Part shown: positions 1 through 4,698 of the stretch, in pieces
Position numbering within the stretch: the stretch's first letter is position 1
How the letters are laid out: every line of letters begins with the position of its first letter
NCBI GenBank assembly: GCA_028710385.1
Contig: JAQTUC010000072.1
Span: 1-7,519, forward strand
Reading direction: 5' to 3'
Length of the DNA: 7,519 nt
From: Candidatus Omnitrophota bacterium
GTDB lineage: Bacteria; Omnitrophota; Gorgyraeia; Duberdicusellales; 4484-171
Notes under the pieces: model-generated
Database searches by the model: none
Told to the model about the DNA's origin: nothing
What the model saw: only the letters and a program-made list of their open reading frames with translations
Made by a program: the position numbers and the translations under genes

Positions 1-711
1 CAGCAGGCTAATTTTTAAAAGCGCAATAGCTTCTTCGTTCCTTTTATTTTCAAAAGAGGCTGAGCCTTGCGTAAGTAGTATTTGCGCAAGCTTTGCGTCA
101 TCCTTGTGGTTTTTTATTATTGAAAAGAGCGTTTCATCGCAACTGCGCACAACATCTTTGTTGTCCTGTTCCCTGAAAACCACTCTTGCCTTAAGGATGT
201 TTATCAGCGCAGTATCTTCCCTGCCTTCCTTTAAATCCAGCATGCCTAGATTGAATAAGGCGTTGCCGAGTTCCGGATTTAAAGAGATAGCTTTCTCGTA
301 GCATTTTTTAGCTTCTTCGTATTTTTCTAATTTCTGATAGCACGAACCAAGATTGCAAAATATAGCATCTTGTTTTGCGTTGTCGGTGAGTTTAAGCGAT
401 TTTTCAAGAATTTTTGCGGCCAGAGAGAAATTATTGCGCTTCATGGCTATTGCCGCCATATTTATGTAGCTGTCGGGTTTATCCGGCATAAGTTCTTTTG
501 CGTTGTAAAACAGATATTTCGCTCTATTAAGCATGCCGCGCTCAAAAAAATACAATCCCTGGTCAATGTAATCTTTGTACAAAACCTCCGGATTTATTTT
601 TGTCCCTGTTTCATCCATTATTTTGTCGGTTTCAGCGTCTTTAGCATAAACGTTGTCCGCAAAAATAATATTTAAACCAAGCACGAATAAAACAAGTTTT
701 ATATTCTTCAT
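1..711 (-). CDS. Exported TPR-repeat protein, C-terminus cut off by window edge
   Basis: The minus-strand frame stays open from the ATG at 711-709 to base 1 (237 codons, no stop), so the 3' end is missing. Residues 1-23 look like a Sec signal peptide: K2 and K5, a hydrophobic core from L6 to F17, and V-Y-A before a likely cut after A23. Tetratricopeptide repeats follow at about 45-78, 79-112, 115-148 and 149-182. The third is the clearest, with the pattern N-L-G-x-x-Y and Y-E-E-A-x-x-x-Y-x-x-A-I-x-L-N-P. TPRs are protein-interaction scaffolds, so a periplasmic or envelope assembly role is inferred; no enzymatic motif is visible. The start overlaps the helicase stop as ATGA and has an AGGA about 5 bases upstream, indicating an operon with translational coupling. 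Its specific function is not recognised. Confidence 0.85.
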   Translation of the reverse strand, partial: MKNIKLVLFVLGLNIIFADNVYAKDAETDKIMDETGTKINPEVLYKDYIDQGLYFFERGMLNRAKYLFYNAKELMPDKPDSYINMAAIAMKRNNFSLAAKILEKSLKLTDNAKQDAIFCNLGSCYQKLEKYEEAKKCYEKAISLNPELGNALFNLGMLDLKEGREDTALINILKARVVFREQDNKDVVRSCDETLFSIIKNHKDDAKLAQILLTQGSASFENKRNEEAIALLKISLL

Positions 712-2732
712 ATTTCCTGCCTCAGCTGTTTTTCCGCGTCTATCACATCGCGGTTTACCCTGTTTAAACAATGAGTCATTTTATTTTTAAGCCCTTCGCT
801 TATTATTTTTGAAGAGTGCATTTCTTTTAATACCTGTATGCTCATTCTAAAATACCGGACAATTTCTCCTTCGTCTATTTCGCAAAGTTTGTTCAATTTT
901 GTAAAACTCGCTCCTTCAAACCAGGCTTGGGCAGCTTCATTCAAATGAAAATAAAACTTTTTGCTTAAAGGATATACCCTGAAACTTCTTTCCTGTTTGT
1001 GCACGCCTGCCGTAAATCTGTTTAACTCGTTTTTAAGCCTTTTAACTCTTTTATTTAAATGCGGTTTTCTTTCGCCTTTGCGAGGCTCATAAGTGAGAGC
1101 GTTTATTACCATAAATAAGCTTGCTTCATCCAGCGAATCAAGAAATCCAGTGTCAAAAAGCTCTCCTATCTGAAGTTCAAAACTGTAAACCTTGGAAGCT
1201 AAATCCGCTTTCCAGCTTATGCCGCCTTCAATTATGTAATTTAGGCTCTTAAGCAGGGAAACCTTTCTTTTAAGAAGCCCTAAAACTTCTTTTTTCTCAA
1301 ATGAGTCAGCCTGGAAAAAATGAAACGACTGCGGGTAAATGTCAAAAATTCTTTCTCCCATTATTTTGTATAAATTTAAAATTGTCGCGTAGCACGAATT
1401 AAGCTGGCTCTCAATAGGTTCGTAGCGGCCGTAAATTATATCGTTCAGCGACGCAATATCTATATGACAGGGGTTTATTTTCATAAAAACATTGCCTTCT
1501 TTATCAATACCGCGCCTTCCTGCGCGGCCTGCCATCTGATAGAAATCGCGTGTTTTTAAAAAGCCGTGGTATCTTCCGTAGAATTTAGACATTGCGTCAA
1601 ACACAACTGTTCTCGCGGGCATATTTATTCCAAGAGCGAAAGTTTCCGTGGTAAAAATAAGTTTTATAAGCCCGGTTGTAAAAAGTTGTTCAATTATTTC
1701 TTTAAGCGTCGGCAATAGCCCTGCGTGATGGTATGCAATGCCTCTTTTTATCAAAGGATACAGAAAGTTTACGTGGGGAGAGGAGGAAATATCAAATTTT
1801 TTTACAAGCTCATTAAATAAAGCAATCATCTTTTCCTGTTCATCCGGAGCAAGGAAATTGGTGAAAGCAACTTCTTGCGCCAGGTCCTCGCAGCGCCTGC
1901 GCGAAAAGGAAAAATACAGGCAGGGGAGAGCGTTGTTCTTTTTTAAATATTCCGTAAGCGTAGACATCCGGTTTGTTCTTACCTGAAGATATTGGTGGTG
2001 TGCATGTCTGTCTGTTATTCTTTCTTTAAGGTAGTTTGATGTTTTTAGGGTATTTATGTCCGGGAAAAATTCATTATTGCACTGAAAGAAAAAATGAAGC
2101 GGCACCGGCCGCACTGTTTCTTTTACCGCTATAAGCGGGAATTTATGAACCTTCTTAAACCATTCAACAAATTGGTCTATATTAGGTATGGTTGCGGAAA
2201 GTGCCAGCATTTTCATATGAGGCGGAAGAAGTATTATTGCTTCTTCCCAGACAGTGCCCCTTTCTATGTCGGCAAGGTAATGTATTTCATCAAAAATAAG
2301 CCATTCCCTGTGCTGGAATTCTTCAGGGTCAACCAGGATTGCGTTACGGAATATCTCGGTTGTCATAATTAAAATCGGCGCGTCCCTGTTTATGCTTACA
2401 TCGCCCGTGAGAATTCCTACCTGGTTGGGGTATTTTTTTGAGAAGTCGCGGTATTTTTGGTTGGAAAGCGCTTTAATGGGAGCGGTATAAATTACGCCTT
2501 TATTATTTTCTATACAATCGTTGATTATATGCTCGGCAATTAAAGTTTTGCCCGCACCCGTAGGCGCGCTTACTATTACGGAATTTCCGCTTTTAGCGTA
2601 GTTGATTGCTTCCTGCTGAAATTTGTCTAACTGGAAAGAATGTTCCATAGTCATAAAATAAGTTAACAACATTATATCAGAAATATTTAAATAATCTTTA
2701 GAAATGAGGCGGTATGTAAGTTTATTTGACAT
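708..2732 (-). CDS. Ski2-like DExH-box RNA helicase
   Basis: This is a 674-residue superfamily 2 helicase. Visible motifs, in order: Q-motif-like F33-Q-L-D-x-F-Q39, Walker A A-P-T-G-A-G-K-T (56-63), motif Ia T-A-P-I-K-A-L-S-N-Q (83-92), DEIH box (148-151), S-A-T (179-181), motif IV near C271-L-Y-F-S-F, motif V T-T-E-T-F-A-L-G-I-N-M-P (361-372) and motif VI Q-M-A-G-R-A-G-R-R-G (399-408). The DEIH box and these motif V and VI forms are typical of the Ski2/Mtr4/HelY group, ATP-dependent 3'-5' RNA unwinding enzymes. Residues 420-674 would hold the winged-helix and ratchet-like parts; I see no clear DSHCT domain. The annotated start is doubtful: residues 1-28 are not helicase-like and lack a Shine-Dalgarno, while M27 or M29 would begin just before the Q-motif. 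It shares an operon with the TPR gene downstream; the substrate is unknown. Confidence 0.93.
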   Translation of the reverse strand: MSNKLTYRLISKDYLNISDIMLLTYFMTMEHSFQLDKFQQEAINYAKSGNSVIVSAPTGAGKTLIAEHIINDCIENNKGVIYTAPIKALSNQKYRDFSKKYPNQVGILTGDVSINRDAPILIMTTEIFRNAILVDPEEFQHREWLIFDEIHYLADIERGTVWEEAIILLPPHMKMLALSATIPNIDQFVEWFKKVHKFPLIAVKETVRPVPLHFFFQCNNEFFPDINTLKTSNYLKERITDRHAHHQYLQVRTNRMSTLTEYLKKNNALPCLYFSFSRRRCEDLAQEVAFTNFLAPDEQEKMIALFNELVKKFDISSSPHVNFLYPLIKRGIAYHHAGLLPTLKEIIEQLFTTGLIKLIFTTETFALGINMPARTVVFDAMSKFYGRYHGFLKTRDFYQMAGRAGRRGIDKEGNVFMKINPCHIDIASLNDIIYGRYEPIESQLNSCYATILNLYKIMGERIFDIYPQSFHFFQADSFEKKEVLGLLKRKVSLLKSLNYIIEGGISWKADLASKVYSFELQIGELFDTGFLDSLDEASLFMVINALTYEPRKGERKPHLNKRVKRLKNELNRFTAGVHKQERSFRVYPLSKKFYFHLNEAAQAWFEGASFTKLNKLCEIDEGEIVRYFRMSIQVLKEMHSSKIISEGLKNKMTHCLNRVNRDVIDAEKQLRQEI
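2671..2679 (-). promoter_or_regulatory. Possible extended -10 promoter for a shorter helicase start
   Basis: On the minus strand the sequence reads TGATATAAT, a perfect TATAAT with a TG extension, inside codons 18-21 of the longest helicase frame. Transcription would start near 2664, about 10 bases before M27 (2654-2652) and 16 before M29 (2648-2646). No -35 hexamer is recognisable 17 bases upstream, which an extended -10 can tolerate. A competing weak candidate upstream of the longer start is CTGACA (2771-2766) with a 17-base spacer to TAAACA (2748-2743). The match may be chance in AT-rich DNA. Confidence 0.3.
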
Positions 2733-2783
2733 TTGCAGGAGATGTTTAACGTAACAGCTCTAAGTTGTCAGGAGCGGAGTATA

Positions 2784-2811
2784 TTGACTATCTTCATGAT
2801 TGTGATATTCT
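2784..2811 (+). promoter_or_regulatory. Sigma70-type promoter for the exbB-exbD operon
   Basis: TTGACT (2784-2789, five of six consensus) is followed by a 16-base spacer and TATTCT (2806-2811, four of six), with TG at 2803-2804 giving an extended -10. Transcription would begin near 2818 and leave an untranslated leader of about 95 bases before exbB. An 8-bp palindrome, TTCTAGAA (2812-2819), lies at the expected start and could be an operator, but nothing else supports that. The region is divergent: the helicase gene leaves in the opposite direction 51 bases away. Confidence 0.45.
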
Positions 2812-2912
2812 TTCTAGAAGAAATGAGCAAGCTTTTATCAGGAAAATTTAACTTAGAAAAAAAGCATAAGTTCTCTGCGTTATTGAGATAGTTTTAAATA
2901 TATGGAGGTATT

Positions 2913-3530
2913 ATGGGATTTGCATTGTTATTAAAATCAGGCGGAGTCACTATTATTGTTCTTATAGCCTGTTCAATCTTTTCGTTAGCTATAATAATTG
3001 AGCGCTTACTGTATTTTAAAAGCAGGTCAAAAGTTAAAAGAATTAATTTTATGAAACAGATAAAAAATAATTTACAAAACGCAGAGCTTAATAAGGCTTT
3101 GGAGGTAAGCGAAGCCGCGAATACTCCATTTTCGCAGGTGGTTCATTCGGGCCTTAAATTATCCGGCCACAATGAAACCGTTATATCAAACGCAATGGAA
3201 AGGGAGATTACGGTTGAGACAAATAAACTGGAAAGAAATATAAGCATAACCGGAACCATTGGTTCAATTGCCGTGTATATAGGTTTATTCGGTACGGTTT
3301 TGGGCATCATAAGAGCTTTTCACGATATTTCTTCAACCGGTTCGGGCGAATTAAATGTTGTTACGAGAGGCATTGCAGAGGCTCTTGTCTGCACGGCAGC
3401 CGGGCTTGCCGTGGCAGTTCCTGCCGTAATATTCTATAATTACTTTATTAAAAAAATAGATGATTTTATAGCAGACATGGAGCTTTCAGCGTCTGAAGTT
3501 ATGGACCTTATGAACACCAAACGCAAATGA
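2913..3530 (+). CDS. exbB: MotA/TolQ/ExbB-family proton channel subunit
   Basis: The 205-residue protein has the ExbB/TolQ plan. Transmembrane segment 1 is at about 12-34 and ends in E30-R31-L-L-Y-F. A charged cytoplasmic stretch covers about 36-110. Segment 2 (113-135) contains G-L-F-G-T-V-L-G-I and segment 3 (154-178) contains E-A-L-V-C-T-A-A-G-L-A-V-A-V-P. These are the family's conserved channel segments, with T161 at the usual threonine of segment 3. With an ExbD/TolR partner, such proteins form an inner-membrane pentamer that uses the proton motive force to drive TonB- or TolA-type transducers. A GGAGG at 2904-2908, four bases before the ATG, fixes the start. ExbB and TolQ cannot be told apart from this sequence alone, so the symbol is a family label. 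The stop overlaps the next gene as ATGA. Confidence 0.92.
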   Translation: MGFALLLKSGGVTIIVLIACSIFSLAIIIERLLYFKSRSKVKRINFMKQIKNNLQNAELNKALEVSEAANTPFSQVVHSGLKLSGHNETVISNAMEREITVETNKLERNISITGTIGSIAVYIGLFGTVLGIIRAFHDISSTGSGELNVVTRGIAEALVCTAAGLAVAVPAVIFYNYFIKKIDDFIADMELSASEVMDLMNTKRK

Positions 3531-3931
3531 ACAGAAGATACCGCAGGCAAAAACCCGTAGTTGAAATAAATATAACGCCATTTACCGACGTAATACTGGT
3601 GCTCCTTGTTATATTTATGATAGCAACTCCGCTTCTTTCCCAATCCGGAGTCAGAGTAAAAATGCCAAAACCCCAGGCTGCAAAACCGGTTACAGCAAAG
3701 CCTCCGGTTACAATTACCATTACAAAAGACAGTGTCGTCCGCCTTGAGAAAGAGCCGGTTACAGGCGAAGAGCTTCAGGAAAAAATGCTTGTAATCTATA
3801 CCAGAGACCCTTCTGTGGCGGTTATCTTAAATATTGATAAGACAGTGCAGTTTAAAGATATTTCCTATGTGCTTAATATCGTGAATGAATTAGGCGTAAA
3901 GAATATTAATATAGCTACTGTTTCAGAATAA
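3527..3931 (+). CDS. exbD: ExbD/TolR-family biopolymer transport protein
   Basis: The 134-residue protein has a short basic cytoplasmic N-terminus (R3, R4, R6, R7), then the signature I-N-I-T-P-F-T-D-V-I-L-V-L-L-V-I-F-M-I-A-T (14-34). D21 sits at the start of the single transmembrane helix and matches the proton-carrying aspartate essential in ExbD and TolR. A Pro/Lys/Ala-rich linker (about 42-57) leads to a periplasmic domain from about 58 to 134, the usual ExbD length. The ATG overlaps the exbB stop by four bases and has no Shine-Dalgarno, so translation probably depends on ribosomes finishing exbB. No TonB or TolA gene follows, so the energised partner must be encoded elsewhere. ExbD versus TolR is undecided. 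Confidence 0.92.
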   Translation: MNRRYRRQKPVVEINITPFTDVILVLLVIFMIATPLLSQSGVRVKMPKPQAAKPVTAKPPVTITITKDSVVRLEKEPVTGEELQEKMLVIYTRDPSVAVILNIDKTVQFKDISYVLNIVNELGVKNINIATVSE

Positions 3932-3977
3932 ACCAGTTTATTTCCTGCCACAAAACTACCCAACCTGATAAAAAACT

Positions 3978-3996
3978 TTTTGAAAAATATGAAGGC
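3978..3996. repeat. Truncated third unit of the 125-bp tandem repeat
   Basis: The 17 bases at 3978-3994 (TTTTGAAAAATATGAAG) recur at 4075-4091 and 4200-4216 inside the two full repeat units. Here they are followed after only two bases by the start of the first full unit, whereas the later copy has 30 bases in that position. This reads as an older unit that lost about 28 bases, the part corresponding to the tRNA-Leu 3' end. Confidence 0.6.
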
Positions 3997-4111
3997 CGCC
4001 GCAGGCGAGTTTCTTAGTATTTGTTCCAACGTTAGCAACAAACAAAACAAAAACTTACTTTGGCTTTGAAAATCTTTTGAAAAATATGAAGACTGCCGGA
4101 GGAGGGAGTTG
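3997..4111. repeat. Exact 115-bp direct repeat, copy 1
   Basis: By eye this segment matches 4122-4236 base for base, offset 125, with a 10-base spacer at 4112-4121. Its last 18 bases (4094-4111) duplicate the 3' end of tRNA-Leu, from C56 to the discriminator A73, although no tRNA body follows. It also contains an imperfect inverted repeat (TTTGTT at 4020-4025 against AACAAA at 4037-4042). No open frame of note lies here. Exact identity implies a recent duplication or conversion. Confidence 0.9.
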
Positions 4112-4119
4112 TAACAAAT

Positions 4120-4134
4120 CTCGCCGCAGGCGAG
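4120..4134. terminator. GC-rich hairpin, weak possible terminator
   Basis: CTCGCC (4120-4125) and GGCGAG (4129-4134) form a perfect 6-bp stem around a GCA loop. On the plus strand it is followed by TTTCTTAGTATTTGTT and on the minus strand by ATTTGTT, so it could weakly end transcription from either the exbD side or the tRNA-Leu side. A related 4-bp stem version (CGCC/GGCG) occurs at 3997-4007, nearer to exbD. Neither has a proper uninterrupted U-tract. Confidence 0.3.
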
Positions 4135-4236
4135 TTTCTTAGTATTTGTTCCAACGTTAGCAACAAACAAAACAAAAACTTACTTTGGCTTTGAAAATCT
4201 TTTGAAAAATATGAAGACTGCCGGAGGAGGGAGTTG
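4122..4236. repeat. Exact 115-bp direct repeat, copy 2, ending inside tRNA-Leu
   Basis: This is the second copy of the 3997-4111 repeat. It runs directly into the functional tRNA-Leu, so bases 4219-4236 are both repeat and tRNA 3' end (minus strand). Identity stops at 4237 (A, against T at 4112), within the T-loop. A repeat boundary at a tRNA 3' end is typical of tRNA-directed integration, but a plain tandem duplication would give the same picture. Confidence 0.9.
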
Positions 4237-4302
4237 AACCCACACCCCCTTGCGGAGACGGGATTTTGAGTCCCGCGCGTCTGCCAGTTTCACCACTCCG
4301 GC
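4219..4302 (-). tRNA. tRNA-Leu(CAA)
   Basis: Reading the minus strand, acceptor arms GCCGGAG (4302-4296) and CTCCGGC (4226-4220) pair fully, with discriminator A at 4219. The anticodon arm is CGGGA / TCCCG around loop CTCAAAA, giving anticodon CAA for UUG codons. The variable arm is long and forms CTCC-GCAA-GGGG, as expected of a class II tRNA. CCA is not encoded, since GTC follows, so a nucleotidyltransferase must add it. One oddity: the T-stem GTGGG / CCCTC has a U50-U64 mismatch, and U64 lies in the repeat-derived 3' segment. The gene was scored by eye only. Confidence 0.93.
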
Positions 4303-4331
4303 ACAATGGCAGGAATTATGGGGCAGGGTAA

Positions 4332-4368
4332 ATATTAACATTATAGGTTTTTTTTGTCAACTCGTTAA
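4332..4368 (-). promoter_or_regulatory. Promoter(s) of tRNA-Leu
   Basis: Two overlapping sigma70-like arrangements are visible on the minus strand. One is TTAACG (4368-4363), a 17-base spacer and a perfect TATAAT (4345-4340). The other is a perfect TTGACA (4360-4355), a 17-base spacer and TAATAT (4337-4332). Either would start transcription 22 to 32 bases before the mature tRNA 5' end at 4302. It is divergent from the tRNA-Ala promoter, with about 47 bases between the outer -35 boxes. Confidence 0.6.
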
Positions 4369-4415
4369 ACTCCTTGCACCGTAATAATTCCCAGCAATAT
4401 AGCCAAATGTGTTAA

Positions 4416-4444
4416 TTGACAACTTCTCTATGGAATGATATGAT
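4416..4444 (+). promoter_or_regulatory. Strong sigma70-type promoter of leader RNA / tRNA-Ala / thyX
   Basis: A perfect TTGACA (4416-4421), a 17-base spacer and TATGAT (4439-4444, five of six), with TG at 4436-4437 as an extended -10, make this the best promoter in the window. The predicted start is at 4450 or 4451. The transcript would contain about 150 nt of structured leader, then tRNA-Ala and probably thyX. Confidence 0.8.
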
Positions 4445-4455
4445 TTTTCACGTTG

Positions 4456-4580
4456 TTGATGAACAAGTTTTTATCTGGGGTTATTCCTTATTGTTCATCA
4501 ATACTGAGGGCAACTGCCCGAAGTATCTAGGCATCTCGGCAGGTTTGCCTCGATGCCGATGAAAAACAAGGAATAACCCT
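4456..4580 (+). ncRNA. Structured leader RNA with three-way junction, family unknown
   Basis: Three helices can be drawn. P1 pairs 4477-4489 with 4568-4580 (13 pairs, one G-U) and continues inward to 4499/4558 with only two mismatches. P2 is a hairpin at 4501-4526: ATACT/AGTAT, then facing GA/GA, then GGGC/GCCC around an AACT loop. P3 is a hairpin at 4530-4557: GGCATC/GATGCC, then facing TC/TC, then GGCA/TGCC around a GGTT loop. P3 abuts P1 directly and P2 and P3 are separated by CTA. Upstream, TTGATGAACAA (4456-4466) is perfectly complementary to 4491-4501, which is also the inner strand of P1, so two folds compete. A strong promoter begins the transcript just upstream, and tRNA-Ala starts 20 bases after P1. 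I do not recognise it as 6S, SRP, 5S, T-box or a riboswitch I know. A DNA-level palindromic element is the main alternative. Confidence 0.6.
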
Positions 4581-4600
4581 TAATGGTTTTCTTTTCCATC

Positions 4601-4676
4601 GGGGCCGTAGTACAGTTGGGAGTACGCTACGCTGGCAGCGTAGAGGTCGGGGGTTCAAATCCCCCCGGCTCCACCA
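4601..4676 (+). tRNA. tRNA-Ala(GGC)
   Basis: Acceptor arms GGGGCCG (4601-4607) and CGGCTCC (4666-4672) pair with a G3-U70 wobble, the identity element for alanyl-tRNA synthetase. D-stem GTAC/GTAC, anticodon arm CTACG/CGTAG around CTGGCAG (anticodon GGC, reading GCC and GCU), and T-arm GGGGG/CCCCC around TTCAAAT are all intact. Discriminator A73 and an encoded CCA (4674-4676) complete the 76-base gene, unlike the neighbouring tRNA-Leu, which lacks CCA. No promoter is visible closer than the one before the structured leader, so RNase P must cut the leader off at 4600/4601. Confidence 0.97.
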
Positions 4677-4698
4677 AATTTAGCCTTAAGATAAAATT

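Noticed and set aside
370..675. A 101-codon plus-strand open frame inside the TPR gene region
   Set aside because: It is the antisense shadow of the clearly TPR-coding minus frame.
2823..2891. A 22-codon open frame (starting ATG-AGC-AAG) in the exbB leader, a possible leader peptide
   Set aside because: It has no good ribosome-binding site and begins only about 5 bases after the predicted transcript start. It has no run of a regulatory amino acid, and such short frames are expected by chance.
3440..3720. Two minus-strand open frames over exbB and exbD
   Set aside because: They are antisense to two well-supported genes and show no conserved motif.
3925..3940. AT-rich palindrome AATAAAC-CA-GTTTATT at the exbD stop codon as a terminator
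   Set aside because: The stem has only one G-C pair per arm and no U-tract follows, so it would not act as an intrinsic terminator.
3865..4170. A 101-codon minus-strand open frame across the end of exbD and the repeats
   Set aside because: It overlaps exbD antisense and passes through the tandem repeat, with no domain-like sequence; it is a chance frame.
3997..4236. A CRISPR array, because of the direct repeats
   Set aside because: The units are 115 bp, there is only one 10-base spacer and no cas genes; it is a tandem duplication or att-like repeat instead.
4477..4580. Assignment of the leader RNA to 6S RNA, 5S rRNA, SRP RNA, a T-box or a hammerhead ribozyme
   Set aside because: It lacks the 6S layout of one long duplex with a central bubble, the 5S conserved loops, the SRP GGAA/AGCAGCC motif, the T-box antiterminator sequence and the hammerhead CUGAUGA core.
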